Origin: UBA11891 sp049890035
GTDB lineage: Bacteria > Bacteroidota > Bacteroidia > Flavobacteriales > Flavobacteriaceae
DNA: 64,000 nt
Assembly (NCBI GenBank): GCA_049890035.1
Contig: JBMHCG010000039.1
Coordinates: 272,296 to 336,295, forward strand
Direction: 5' to 3'
Shown piece after piece: positions 36,441 to 45,593 of the stretch; position 1 is the stretch's first letter, and every line of letters begins with the position of its first letter. Position numbers and translations under genes: made by a program. The notes beneath the pieces were generated by a model that ran no database searches, was not told where the DNA came from, and saw only the letters and a program-made list of their open reading frames with translations.

Positions 36441-36828
36441 GTAGCTGCCGCAAATTTTCTGGACACCGCATGGGTCGCCCCAATTGTGCATCTAAAAAAG
36501 CAAGTTTGGTATTCCCTGTGCAAACAAGAATTGCATCTTGATTGTGAACTTCGTAGGAGAAAAGTAAAGAGGCCATCGGCGGTGCGTCTAATTGAACCCT
36601 TACCCGCAACGCGTCATCAAAATAAGCAGGATTTTTAAAATGGACGCTGGCTGCTGCCACTGGAAGCCATATACCTGATTTTTCCATCTCTTTGTAGGAG
36701 ATGCCCAGGGTAGTGAGCCACTCCAAACGAGCAATTTCAAAAAATCGTAAATAGTTGCTGTGGTGCATGTAGCCCATTTGGTCTGTATCGGAATAGCGCA
36801 CACGGATGGGTTGAGAGATATAGGACAA
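36424..36828 (-). CDS. Acyl-CoA thioesterase, YbgC/4-hydroxybenzoyl-CoA type
   Basis: A 134-residue hot-dog fold thioesterase. The motif RYSDTDQMGYMHHSNYLRFF carries the catalytic aspartate (residue 14 or 16) and the helix that binds CoA. Length matches YbgC-like enzymes that hydrolyse acyl-CoA or acyl-ACP. The substrate is not inferable. It is divergent from dnaA across an AT-rich gap and convergent with ribD, with a 17-base overlap. Confidence 0.9.
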   Translation of the reverse strand: MSYISQPIRVRYSDTDQMGYMHHSNYLRFFEIARLEWLTTLGISYKEMEKSGIWLPVAAASVHFKNPAYFDDALRVRVQLDAPPMASLLFSYEVHNQDAILVCTGNTKLAFLDAQLGRPMRCPENLRQLLRSYL

Positions 36829-37005
36829 AATTGAAAAAAATTGTTTACATAATTAGTATAAAAAGTTAAACTATCGCAAAGCCATAAGTTGATAAAAAAA
36901 AAATTAATTTTCAATAGCATTTGAAATTTTTTAATAAAAAAAAACCATTGATATTTGCTTCATATCCAAGTAAAATAAATTTACAAAACAATCATTCATT
37001 TTTAA
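36829..37005. other. AT-rich intergenic region upstream of dnaA
   Basis: 177 bases, extremely AT-rich, with several A and T runs (for example 36895-36904 and 36936-36944). It has no supportable gene and no close match to the DnaA box TTATCCACA. Plus-strand GATATTTG at 36950-36957 is one base from the TAnnTTTG element and could be the dnaA promoter. An origin here is possible but not supported by boxes. Confidence 0.4.
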
Positions 37006-38433
37006 ATGGCCAACACCGCTGAACTTGTCTGGAAAAACTGTCTCGAATACATCAAGGACAACATACAGCCACAGGCCTTTAAAACATGGTTCAATCCTAT
37101 TGTCCCTGTCAAATTAGACGATAATGTATTGAGTATTCAAGTTCCCAGTAAATTTTTCTACGAGTGGCTGGAGGAACACTATGTTAAATTACTGAAATCG
37201 GCCTTGACCAAGGAATTGGGAAAAGATGCCAGCTTGGTTTATGTCATCCGAATGGAAAACACCTATGGGAACAAACAACCCCACACTGAAAGTATTCCTT
37301 CCAACCCAAAGGTAGCAGCAGGCTCTCAAACTGTAGAGGCACCTATGAGCTCCTTTAATAGCGAACTCAAAAATCCATTTGTTATTCCCGGCATTCGAAA
37401 CTTACAGATTGAGTCGCAGCTCAACCCCAACTACAGTTTTGATAATTTCTTGGAAGGAGATTCAAATCGTTTGGCACGCTCTGCTGGGATGGCTGTTGCC
37501 TCCAAACCGGGGGGGACCTCTTTCAATCCATTACTTATTTTTGGTGGTGTTGGATTGGGCAAAACACATTTGGCTCATGCCATTGGTGTCGATATAAAAG
37601 AGAAATATCCTGACAAAACAGTCCTGTATATCTCAGCTGAAAAATTTACCCAACAATATATAGAGTCGGTAAAGAAAAATACGCGAAATGATTTTATCCA
37701 CTTTTACCAACTTATGGATGTTCTCATTATTGATGATGTCCAGTTTTTAAGTGGTAAATCAGGAACGCAGGATGTGTTTTTCCATATTTTTAATCACCTG
37801 CATCAAAATGGCAAACAAGTCATCATTACCTCTGATAAGGCCCCCATTGACATGCAGGATATTGAACAACGGTTGCTTTCTCGGTTTAAATGGGGACTTT
37901 CTGCTGAATTACAAGTACCCAATTTTGAAACCCGTATTTCCATTGTAAAAAACAAGCTATTCCGCGACGGAGTTGTTATGTCAGACGAGATTGTTGAATA
38001 CGTAGCAAAAAATATCAAATCAAACATTCGAGAACTGGAGGGTGCCCTCATTTCTTTGATTGCCCAATCTTCATTCAATAAAATGGAGATCAATCTTGAA
38101 CTAGCAAAAGAGATTGTCAACAAATTCGTCAAAAACACCAAGCGGGAAGTGTCTATTGATTACATCCAAAAGGTGGTTTCTGAATACTTTCAAATGGACG
38201 TTGCTACCCTGCAATCCAAAACACGTAAAAGACATATCGTTCAAGCACGTCAGTTAGCCATGTATTTTGCGAAAAAATTTACCAAAGCGTCTCTTGCGAG
38301 TATTGGGACACAAATTGGGAAACGTGATCACGCCACTGTTTTACACGCCTGCAAAACAGTAGATAACCTTAGCTTTACGGACAAACAATTCCGCAAATAC
38401 GTTGAGGATCTCAATCAAAAATTAACCCTTTAA
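37006..38433 (+). CDS. dnaA: Chromosomal replication initiator DnaA
   Basis: A 475-residue AAA+ initiator. Domain I covers about residues 1-85 (WKNCLEYIKDNIQPQAFKTW), followed by a flexible domain II. Domain III has Walker A GGVGLGKTH from residue 180 and Walker B LIIDDVQFL near 240. The DNA-binding domain IV carries the signature around KRDHATVLHACKTV close to the C-terminus. It is followed after 11 bases by an LMW phosphatase gene, so the two are probably co-transcribed. Confidence 0.98.
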   Translation: MANTAELVWKNCLEYIKDNIQPQAFKTWFNPIVPVKLDDNVLSIQVPSKFFYEWLEEHYVKLLKSALTKELGKDASLVYVIRMENTYGNKQPHTESIPSNPKVAAGSQTVEAPMSSFNSELKNPFVIPGIRNLQIESQLNPNYSFDNFLEGDSNRLARSAGMAVASKPGGTSFNPLLIFGGVGLGKTHLAHAIGVDIKEKYPDKTVLYISAEKFTQQYIESVKKNTRNDFIHFYQLMDVLIIDDVQFLSGKSGTQDVFFHIFNHLHQNGKQVIITSDKAPIDMQDIEQRLLSRFKWGLSAELQVPNFETRISIVKNKLFRDGVVMSDEIVEYVAKNIKSNIRELEGALISLIAQSSFNKMEINLELAKEIVNKFVKNTKREVSIDYIQKVVSEYFQMDVATLQSKTRKRHIVQARQLAMYFAKKFTKASLASIGTQIGKRDHATVLHACKTVDNLSFTDKQFRKYVEDLNQKLTL

Positions 38434-38444
38434 AAACCTTCCCA

Positions 38445-38891
38445 ATGAAAACCGTTAATATCTTAATGGTTTGTTTGGGTAATATCTGTCGTTCACCTTT
38501 GGCTGAGGGCATTTTGGCGTCCAAACTAGAGGCTTCAAATTTTAAGGTTGAGTCTGCTGGTACAGCCGCTTACCATTCAGGAAATCCACCCGATTTGAGA
38601 AGCCAAAAAGTTGCTCTGAAATACGGTATTGATATCAGTCATCAATCTGCACGCCCTTTTCGGAAAGATGATTTTGACCGATACGACCGAATTTATGTTA
38701 TGGACACTTCCAATGCGGAGCATCTTCGAGCACTCAATCCAACACCTGATCAGTGGAAGAAAGTACAATTACTTGCTGATGATCAAGAGGTCCCTGACCC
38801 TTATTATGGTGGTGTATCAGGGTTTGAGGAAGTTTATCAACTAATTGACCAGGCAACGGATCGCATTGCAGCAGAATTAAAAAACAAATGA
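38445..38891 (+). CDS. Low-molecular-weight protein tyrosine phosphatase
   Basis: A 148-residue phosphatase. The P-loop CLGNICRS starts at Cys10 and ends with Arg16, the catalytic CX5R motif. The acid aspartate is in VPDPYYGG near residue 127. In other bacteria such enzymes act on tyrosine kinases of polysaccharide export, but none is nearby here. It overlaps the next gene by 4 bases (ATGA). Confidence 0.93.
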   Translation: MKTVNILMVCLGNICRSPLAEGILASKLEASNFKVESAGTAAYHSGNPPDLRSQKVALKYGIDISHQSARPFRKDDFDRYDRIYVMDTSNAEHLRALNPTPDQWKKVQLLADDQEVPDPYYGGVSGFEEVYQLIDQATDRIAAELKNK

Positions 38892-39601
38892 ATAGCAAAG
38901 GAAGCCTGTATATCATTCCATGCCCCCTGGGAGATGAAGCACCTTTGGCAAGTCTCACTCCACAAATTGCAGAAATCATTGCTTTATTAGACCATTTTAT
39001 TGTTGAAAATGAAAAAGCAGCGCGACGATTCATCAAACGTATAGATCCAGATAAAAAGCAAAATGAACTGCAACTTTATCCTTTGAATAAGTTTACTTCC
39101 CCTCTGGAATACAGTCGCTATTTGGATGTTTGTGATCAAGGTATATCAATAGGTCTCATTTCAGATGCAGGCTGTCCAGGTGTTGCGGATCCGGGAGCCA
39201 ATATCGTTGCATTAGCCCATCGAAATCAAATACAAGTGAATCCCTTGGTCGGGCCCTCCTCCCTCTTACTGGCACTCATGGCCTCTGGACTAAACGGACA
39301 GTCCTTTACCTTTCACGGATATTTACCTATTGTTGCCAAAGAACGTACCCAAGCCATCAAGAAATTGGAGCACCAGGCACAAAAGGAAGAGCAAACACAA
39401 ATTTTCATAGAAACACCCTATCGCAATGTTCCCCTACTGGAAGCTATAATACAACATTTGCAACCCGATACGCAACTTACATTTGCCTGCGATTTAACCC
39501 TGTCCAGTCAATGGATCAAGACCTACCACATTGCCCAATGGAAAAAAGTAAAACTGGAGTCTTTTCACAAAAGACCTGCTGTTTTTTTGATTCATCCTTA
39601 A
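38888..39601 (+). CDS. SAM-dependent methyltransferase, RsmI-like (tetrapyrrole methylase fold)
   Basis: A 237-residue protein with the tetrapyrrole methylase fold. ISLISDAGCPGVADPG-type sequence and NPLVGPSSLLLALMASGLNGQSFTFHGYLP match RsmI, which 2'-O-methylates C1402 of 16S rRNA. The protein is shorter than E. coli RsmI and starts close to the fold, a form common in Bacteroidota from memory. The exact substrate is inferred. Its stop shares TTAA with the convergent mltG. Confidence 0.85.
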   Translation: MNSKGSLYIIPCPLGDEAPLASLTPQIAEIIALLDHFIVENEKAARRFIKRIDPDKKQNELQLYPLNKFTSPLEYSRYLDVCDQGISIGLISDAGCPGVADPGANIVALAHRNQIQVNPLVGPSSLLLALMASGLNGQSFTFHGYLPIVAKERTQAIKKLEHQAQKEEQTQIFIETPYRNVPLLEAIIQHLQPDTQLTFACDLTLSSQWIKTYHIAQWKKVKLESFHKRPAVFLIHP

Positions 39602-40632
39602 CGGTACAACTTTTGCCTGTTGAGCCACATTGTATAGCGCCGTTTGTTGCGGTTGTGCTGAGACAGAGTCGAAGCAAACAAATGATATCCTGGGCGGTTG
39701 GGATTGGCAACAAAATACAAATAGGAATGATTCTCAGGCCATAAAACAGCATCGATAGCGGAAACATCGGGCATGGCAATCGGTCCCGGCGGAATGCCCT
39801 TAATCCGATACGTATTAAAGGGGGATGGGATGCGTAAGTCCTTGTACAAGACCCTTTTGATCACGGTATCAAAATTCTGATAGGTTTGTTTCAAGGCAAA
39901 AATCACGGTTGGATCGGCTTGAAGTTTCATGCGACGCTTAAGTCGGTTCAAATAAACGCCGGCAACGGTAGGACGCTCGTCGGGACGAACGGTTTCTTTG
40001 TGAACAATACTGGCCAGACCCATAACTTGTAGTGGGGTAAGCCCCAGAACAGCGGCCTGATTTCGTCGATCTGAACTCCAAAATTGCTGGTATTCTCGAT
40101 GCATTCGATCACGAAAGGCCGCGGGGTTAATATCCCAAAATACATCATAACTATTGGGTATATACATCGCCAGGGCGTTGGTTTGATTGAATCCGTTTTC
40201 CTGTAAAAAGGTTGGATTACGCATGGCTTTTAAAAAAGATAAACTATCGGCTTCTAACGTTGCTGCCAATCGACCCGCCAAGTTTTCAATACGTTCTTGA
40301 TTGTTAAATGTTATCCGAATCGGGTCGCTTTGTTGGCGCAACCGGTTGATTAACTCCTGATTCGAAGCACCCGGTTCTAATAGATACCGACCGCTTCGAA
40401 CACGACTTTGATAGCCCTTTAATCGAGCAGCCCAAGCAAACATACGAGGTGATTTAATATGCGGGCCTACCACTTCCATCAATACCTCAAAATCAGCATC
40501 GCTGGGTATAAAAATCTCTTTTTTGTCCAAAAATTGCGTGTTATCCCAGTAAAAAGTGAGATAAAAAAGTGAAACGCCTATCAATAAAATACTTCCCAGC
40601 AAATAAAAAAGAGACCGTAATTTTCCTAGCAT
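39598..40632 (-). CDS. mltG: Endolytic murein transglycosylase MltG
   Basis: A 344-residue YceG/MltG protein that cleaves nascent glycan strands and so sets their length. One membrane helix is at about residues 8-28, then a LysM-like region. The catalytic domain has Glu213 in ASIVHKET, plus LKLQADPTVIFAL-type sequence and GIPPGPIAMP. It is the last gene of dapF-GNAT-mltG, which therefore mixes peptidoglycan precursor synthesis and processing. Confidence 0.94.
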   Translation of the reverse strand: MLGKLRSLFYLLGSILLIGVSLFYLTFYWDNTQFLDKKEIFIPSDADFEVLMEVVGPHIKSPRMFAWAARLKGYQSRVRSGRYLLEPGASNQELINRLRQQSDPIRITFNNQERIENLAGRLAATLEADSLSFLKAMRNPTFLQENGFNQTNALAMYIPNSYDVFWDINPAAFRDRMHREYQQFWSSDRRNQAAVLGLTPLQVMGLASIVHKETVRPDERPTVAGVYLNRLKRRMKLQADPTVIFALKQTYQNFDTVIKRVLYKDLRIPSPFNTYRIKGIPPGPIAMPDVSAIDAVLWPENHSYLYFVANPNRPGYHLFASTLSQHNRNKRRYTMWLNRQKLYR

Positions 40633-40638
40633 ATTTAA

Positions 40639-41145
40639 TTATAGTAATTTTTGATACATATTAACAGTATGAAACTTTTGGTCATAATAGTTCCAATCTT
40701 TTTTTGTACCACACAATTCAAAGCCTGCAGTTTCAAATAAATGTATACTGATTGCATGATCGGCATCAATATCGCAATAGAGTTGGTGCAGCGATAGATG
40801 TTTCTGACAGTAATCTATAAGAAGTTTCAGAGTGCTACTTCCCAATCCTTTTTGTTGGTATCGCTCATGAATGGCTATTCCTACAGCGGCCCGTCGGTGA
40901 TGTAAATCCGCATCAAATAAATCCACCAGACCCAATGCTTTGTTGGATTTGTTAACAACTGCTAAACGCAATTGCCCAATATCCTGCAATCGCAAATGAG
41001 ATTGTAAAATATATTCCATCAAAAAAGCTCTGGTATAGGGATGTGTCCGATTGGCAAACTTCCAATGCGTACTGTTGTTTTCTATGGAGAACAACGCATC
41101 CAAGTCTTCTAGCTCCAGCGCCCTTAAATGATATTGATCAGCCAT
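40639..41145 (-). CDS. GNAT-family acetyltransferase (SpeG/RimJ-like)
   Basis: 168 residues from the ATG at 41145. A longer frame from 41184 would extend back into dapF with unrelated sequence. The fold markers are AVGIAIHERYQQKGLGSSTLKLL (acetyl-CoA loop) and LHQLYCDIDADHAISIHLFE. It resembles spermidine or ribosomal-protein acetyltransferases in layout. The acceptor is unknown. The start overlaps the dapF stop by 8 bases and mltG follows after 6 bases. Confidence 0.87.
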   Translation of the reverse strand: MADQYHLRALELEDLDALFSIENNSTHWKFANRTHPYTRAFLMEYILQSHLRLQDIGQLRLAVVNKSNKALGLVDLFDADLHHRRAAVGIAIHERYQQKGLGSSTLKLLIDYCQKHLSLHQLYCDIDADHAISIHLFETAGFELCGTKKDWNYYDQKFHTVNMYQKLL

Positions 41146-41923
41146 AAAACCAATGCCCGTTATATACAAATTCAGCGGGACCACTCAAAACGATGTCCGA
41201 ATAGCCTTTTCCCTGCTTACGGAATGAAACTTGCAAATCACCACCCAGTGTTTTCAACACTATGGTGGTTGCCTCCGTACGATGGGTAGTATGCAGTGCT
41301 AGGGCAGCTGCTACAGCACCTGTTCCACAAGCCAGAGTCTCGTCTTCAACGCCGCGTTCATAGGTTCGGATGGCAAATCGATTGGAGGCTAAGGGAGCTA
41401 CAAAATTCACATTAGAACCGGATTCACCATAGGCTGATCCCCAACGAATAGCACGCCCTTTTTGAAGAACAGCTACCGTATGGACATCATCGACAAATTC
41501 CACATGATGCGGCGAACCGGTATCGGTAAAACAGTGCTTTTCATAAATTTCAACCGCTGCTACATTTTGCATATGCAAGGCCACTGATCCGTCAGGCTTT
41601 AGAGTTCCTCGGTATAGGGCATCGTTAACTACAAAAGATGCTTCATCAGTAACGATTCCTAATTTATGGGCATATGCAATGGCACAGCGACCACCATTCC
41701 CGCACATACTGCTTGGATGGCCATCGGAATTGAAATATCGCATTTCAAAGTCAGTTTGGATGTGTTTTTCCATTAGAATGAGTCCGTCACCACCAATACC
41801 GAAATGCCGATCACACAAGCGTGCAATAAAGGCTTGACGATCCTTTTCAGGAAAGCTTAGGGCACGGTTATCGATCATTATAAAATCATTACCCGCTCCT
41901 TGATATTTTTGAAATGCCACCAT
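41138..41923 (-). CDS. dapF: Diaminopimelate epimerase
   Basis: 261 residues from the ATG at 41923. It interconverts LL- and meso-diaminopimelate for lysine and peptidoglycan. The two catalytic cysteines are Cys74 in MCGNGGRC and Cys199 in LACGTGA. A frame from 41935 adds 4 residues, but a TATTTTTG element ends at 41933, so the shorter start fits transcription. It begins MVAFQKYQGAGNDF, the usual family opening. Confidence 0.95.
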   Translation of the reverse strand: MVAFQKYQGAGNDFIMIDNRALSFPEKDRQAFIARLCDRHFGIGGDGLILMEKHIQTDFEMRYFNSDGHPSSMCGNGGRCAIAYAHKLGIVTDEASFVVNDALYRGTLKPDGSVALHMQNVAAVEIYEKHCFTDTGSPHHVEFVDDVHTVAVLQKGRAIRWGSAYGESGSNVNFVAPLASNRFAIRTYERGVEDETLACGTGAVAAALALHTTHRTEATTIVLKTLGGDLQVSFRKQGKGYSDIVLSGPAEFVYNGHWFYG

Positions 41924-41932
41924 CACTAGGGT

Positions 41933-41940
41933 CAAAAATA
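41933..41940 (-). promoter_or_regulatory. Candidate -7 element of the dapF promoter
   Basis: Minus-strand TATTTTTG, 9 bases before the dapF ATG. No TTG lies at the matching -33 position. The geometry implies an mRNA with almost no leader. Confidence 0.55.
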
Positions 41941-42009
41941 GCCATTTTTTGACTGTAAATGGGCTGTTAAAGTGTCGTTAAAGCAGCTTTTTCAATTCGC
42001 TCTTCTTGC

Positions 42010-42017
42010 TATTTTTG
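42010..42017 (+). promoter_or_regulatory. Candidate -7 element of the htrA-like gene
   Basis: TATTTTTG on the plus strand, 21 bases before the preferred ATG at 42039. The -33 element is not a clear match. Confidence 0.5.
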
Positions 42018-42038
42018 ATCAACTATAAAAAAGAAAAT

Positions 42039-43424
42039 ATGAAAAAACTAATCCCCTTATTCTTAGTTGCTTGTCTCAGTTCATTGGTAAGCTTCTTTCT
42101 TTTTCGGCAGCTACAACCACAGACACAAGCCCGCTCAACAAAGCTGCTTTCCGAGAAAAGTCCAGTTTATCAGACACAACTCACAAATCACACAGCAACG
42201 CGAGCTGCCCTCGATTTAGATTTTACTGAAACTGTCGAACGGGTCATCGATGGTGTGGTTCACGTTAAAAATATCAGCGCCTACGAAAGTGGGCAAGCAT
42301 GGTGGATGAAAAATTTATACGGACGTGAATTACCTGACAAAATAGGAACTGGTTCTGGGGTTTTGGTGTCTCCTGATGGCTTAATCATTACCAATTACCA
42401 TGTTATTGAGGATGCTAATCGTGTAGAAATCACTACCAACGACAACAAAACCTACGAGGCAGAATTGATCGGTTCGGATGCCTACACCGACATTGCCGTC
42501 CTCAAAATCAAAGGCGATAGTCAATTTGAATACCTTACTTTCGGAGATTCTGACAGCGCAAGTGTAGGTGAATGGGTTTTGGCTGTTGGCAACCCCTTCA
42601 ATCTAAACTCAACTGTAACTGCCGGAATAATCAGTGCTAAGTCACGAGATTTGAATCAACAAGATTCCAAAAACCAATTTTTTATTCAAACGGATGCGGC
42701 CGTAAACGTGGGTAACAGTGGTGGTGCCTTAGTCAACACGGAAGGACAACTAGTTGGCATCAATACGGCCATCACTTCGATTGGGGGGGGATTTGTCGGA
42801 TACTCGTTTGCTGTCCCAAGTAATATTGCCAAAAAAGTTTTCGACGATATACTGGAGTATGGAAATGTTCAAAAAGGACTCTTGGGAGTGAGTGGCCGTG
42901 CCTTAGACTCGGAATTGGCACAACGCTTCGAGGTCAAAGAAACCGAAGGTTTTTATATTATGAAGCTCGAAGAAGGAATGGGTGCCGAAGCTGCTGGGCT
43001 TCAAGAAGAAGACATCATCAAACGCATTGACGGAACCAAAATTAATAAGTTCTCTGACCTGACGGGCTATATTTCCAGCAAACGACCGGGAGATCGGGTT
43101 GAAGTGAGTTTTATTAGAAATGGAGAATTGCGGAAGGTTTCTGTGATTCTCAAAAAACTCAAGCGAACTCTTTTCTTTGATATGGAAGTCAAAAATCTAA
43201 CTCCTGACGAGAAAAAAGATAACGATTTGAATTATGGAGTGAAAATTTATGCTTCCTCTAATCGATTGCTCTCTCTTTATGGGATCAGCCAAGATGCCAT
43301 TATTTTAGAAGTCAATGGAGAACCCATAAACGATATTGAGCGATTGGGGAACTTCAATCCCAATGAGATCGAATCCATCCTCTTTTTAACTCCCGATGGC
43401 GAACGGGTGATTTTCCGAAACTAA
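42039..43424 (+). CDS. HtrA/Deg-family periplasmic serine protease
   Basis: 461 residues from the ATG at 42039. A frame from 42006 adds 11 non-hydrophobic residues before the signal. The signal or anchor helix is at about residues 4-22. The trypsin-like domain has the full triad His121 (NYHVIEDA), Asp151 (TDIAVLK) and Ser227 (GNSGGAL). One clear PDZ domain follows (about 275-370) and a shorter, degenerate second one (about 385-461). It degrades or refolds damaged envelope proteins. A strong terminator follows. Confidence 0.95.
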   Translation: MKKLIPLFLVACLSSLVSFFLFRQLQPQTQARSTKLLSEKSPVYQTQLTNHTATRAALDLDFTETVERVIDGVVHVKNISAYESGQAWWMKNLYGRELPDKIGTGSGVLVSPDGLIITNYHVIEDANRVEITTNDNKTYEAELIGSDAYTDIAVLKIKGDSQFEYLTFGDSDSASVGEWVLAVGNPFNLNSTVTAGIISAKSRDLNQQDSKNQFFIQTDAAVNVGNSGGALVNTEGQLVGINTAITSIGGGFVGYSFAVPSNIAKKVFDDILEYGNVQKGLLGVSGRALDSELAQRFEVKETEGFYIMKLEEGMGAEAAGLQEEDIIKRIDGTKINKFSDLTGYISSKRPGDRVEVSFIRNGELRKVSVILKKLKRTLFFDMEVKNLTPDEKKDNDLNYGVKIYASSNRLLSLYGISQDAIILEVNGEPINDIERLGNFNPNEIESILFLTPDGERVIFRN

Positions 43425-43427
43425 GCT

Positions 43428-43456
43428 GTAAGCCCCAATGATTTGGGGCTTTTTTC
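43428..43456 (+). terminator. Intrinsic terminator after the htrA-like gene
   Basis: Stem AAGCCCCAA / TTGGGGCTT (43430-43438 and 43443-43451) with loop TGAT and a following T run. It ends the protease transcript 16 bases before trmD. Confidence 0.9.
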
Positions 43457-43471
43457 TGTTACCTTTACCCC

Positions 43472-44149
43472 ATGCGGATCGATATCATCACTTTATTGCC
43501 CGAATTGTTAGAAAGTCCTTTTTCAGCTTCCATTGTCAAACGCGCACAAGAGGCAAAAAAAGTATCTATTCATTTACATGATCTTCGCCAATACGGCCTC
43601 AACAACTACGGGCAAGTTGATGATTACCCTTATGGTGGTGGGGCTGGCATGGTTTTGATGGTGGAACCCATTGATCGTTGCATTCAGGATCTTAAAGCAA
43701 AAAGAACATATGATGAAGTTATTTATATGACTCCAGATGGAGAACGACTGAATCAAAAAATTGCGAATGCCTGCTCTTTGATGGGCAACCTCATCATTCT
43801 TTGTGGACATTATAAAGGTGTGGATCAGCGGGTTCGAGAGCATCTCGTGACTCGTGAAATATCTATCGGAGATTTCGTCTTATCGGGAGGAGAATTAGCA
43901 GCAGCTGTTTTCTGTGACAGTATCATTCGTTTGATCCCAGGGGTTTTGGGAGATGAATCCTCAGCCTTGACAGACACTTTTCAAGACAACCTCCTCGCCC
44001 CACCCATTTTTACCCGTCCTGCAAATTACAAGGGATGGCAGATACCAGAAATCCTTTCATCTGGAAATACACCAGCCATCGAAGCCTGGCGCATGCAACA
44101 GGCTATGGAACGAACCCAACGGTTGCGTCCTGACTTATTGGAAGAATAA
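43472..44149 (+). CDS. trmD: tRNA (guanine-37-N1)-methyltransferase
   Basis: A 225-residue SPOUT-class enzyme that methylates G37 next to the anticodon and prevents frameshifting. Family signatures are MRIDIITLLPEL at the N-terminus, the knot segment GDFVLSGGELAAAV, and DYPYGGGAGMVL. The E. coli location between rimM and rplS is not kept here: rplS lies 4.4 kb downstream. It stands between a terminator and a lipoprotein gene. Confidence 0.97.
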   Translation: MRIDIITLLPELLESPFSASIVKRAQEAKKVSIHLHDLRQYGLNNYGQVDDYPYGGGAGMVLMVEPIDRCIQDLKAKRTYDEVIYMTPDGERLNQKIANACSLMGNLIILCGHYKGVDQRVREHLVTREISIGDFVLSGGELAAAVFCDSIIRLIPGVLGDESSALTDTFQDNLLAPPIFTRPANYKGWQIPEILSSGNTPAIEAWRMQQAMERTQRLRPDLLEE

Positions 44150-44233
44150 ACGAATTGGGATTTTTTGCAAATGACATTAGCAATATTTAGTTAATTTAGT
44201 GACGAGTTCTGACCCCAATCTCACAAGGCAACC

Positions 44234-44662
44234 ATGATATTCAGATATGTACTCATTATCCTTAGTATGATAATACAAAGTTGCTCTAAAGAAAAAACAG
44301 CGCAAGAAAAAGCAACGGTCTGTGATTCGGAAGTAATCATCAGTGCATCGGACTATGAAAATGCACCTGCAGACGAATTAAAAATTAACAGTATTGAAAT
44401 AGATAATGATTGTCTGATCATTAATTTCAGTTCGAGTGGCTGCAATGGGGATTCATGGGAAGTATTATTAATCGATTCGGATATTATTTTAGAATCCTTC
44501 CCCCCACAAAGACACCTCAGACTGTCTTTAAAAAATGAAGAATTATGCGCTGCATACATCACAAAACAAAACACCTTTGCTATTTCAGACCTCCGCGTTA
44601 GTGGAAATTCTATCATGCTACACCTAACAAATTCTGAGCAAAGCTTGTTATACGAATACTGA
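44234..44662 (+). CDS. Small lipoprotein of unknown function
   Basis: A 142-residue protein with a short signal peptide ending in a lipobox (IIQSC, Cys17), so it is lipid-anchored. The mature part is beta-rich with three further cysteines besides the anchor-proximal CDSE (NDCLIINFSSSGCNGD, NEELCAAYI). These could form disulfides in the envelope. I do not recognise a named family. It appears to be transcribed alone. Confidence 0.75.
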   Translation: MIFRYVLIILSMIIQSCSKEKTAQEKATVCDSEVIISASDYENAPADELKINSIEIDNDCLIINFSSSGCNGDSWEVLLIDSDIILESFPPQRHLRLSLKNEELCAAYITKQNTFAISDLRVSGNSIMLHLTNSEQSLLYEY

Positions 44663-44872
44663 TTGTCCTCTTTCAAAATTGCATGTATGAGTCACATTGA
44701 ATCAAAATAAAAGCTACTATTTATTGATGTATAACTCAATTTTACACCCAAATCTTACAAAATATCTTACAACAAAAGTAAGAAAGGCATCAAGTTGTAT
44801 GTTTTTAATATCCATAATGAACCTATGAAAAGAAAAAAGAATTAATTGTTCAATCGCAAGGTAACATCATTT
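44663..44872. other. Intergenic region before a GNAT gene
   Basis: 210 bases, the longest gap in the window. It is AT-rich. TCTTAC recurs at about 44752 and 44764 and is mirrored by GTAAGA near 44777, giving a weak 6-bp hairpin. No small gene with convincing coding character was found. Confidence 0.4.
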
Positions 44873-45415
44873 ATGAAAAAAAAGACCTATCTGTTTCAAT
44901 CCAATAGACTAGGCTTTCGTAAATGGCAGCCTTCGGACTTGGAAGACTTTATCAAACTCAATGCCGATTCAGAAGTGATGGAACACTTCCCCAAAACGCT
45001 CACCAAAGTAGAATCAGAACTACTCATGGAAAAAATCAACACGCACTGGGTTGAATATGGCTTTACCTACTATGCTGTAGAAATTCTAGCGTCTGGAGAA
45101 TGGATTGGGATGCTTGGCTTGGCCTATCAAGAATATTCATCCAAATACACCCCTGCAATTGATATTGGTTGGCGCTTAAAAAAAAGTGCTTGGGGAAAGG
45201 GGTATGCAACAGAAGGAGCCAAAAATTGCCTTACCCACGCATTTGATGACTTGGGGATTCATCAATTGATCTCTGTTTGTTCAACAACAAACCTTAGATC
45301 TGAAAGAGTAATGCAGAAAATTGGAATGATAAAAATGGGAGAATTCAATCATCCTAAACTGGGGCACCATCCCCGATTAGAAAAACATTATTGTTATCGA
45401 TTAACCAACGGATAG
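44873..45415 (+). CDS. GNAT acetyltransferase, RimJ/RimL-like
   Basis: 180 residues from the ATG at 44873. A TTG at 44846 would add nine residues without family character. The N-terminus TYLFQSNRLGFRKWQPSDLE and the acetyl-CoA loop AWGKGYATEGAKNCL, followed by INLRSERVMQKIGM-like sequence, match the RimJ/RimL group that acetylates protein N-termini or other amines. The substrate is unknown. Confidence 0.88.
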   Translation: MKKKTYLFQSNRLGFRKWQPSDLEDFIKLNADSEVMEHFPKTLTKVESELLMEKINTHWVEYGFTYYAVEILASGEWIGMLGLAYQEYSSKYTPAIDIGWRLKKSAWGKGYATEGAKNCLTHAFDDLGIHQLISVCSTTNLRSERVMQKIGMIKMGEFNHPKLGHHPRLEKHYCYRLTNG

Positions 45416-45593
45416 TAATAATGGAGCCTACGACTCTGATCGTTTTATTTTAGCAAAGCGTATTCACATAAAATTGGAAAGAGCTCCTTTCCCGAATAAA
45501 TTGGCGTTTCCCTCCTTTACTCATTTTGAATTACCGCTCAATCAAACGTTATTAGAAAATTATTTTGCTACATTGAGGGTCATTATTGTTACT

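Noticed and set aside
36829..37005. Origin of replication next to dnaA
   Set aside because: The region is very AT-rich, but no close matches to the DnaA box were found on either strand, so only a note was made.
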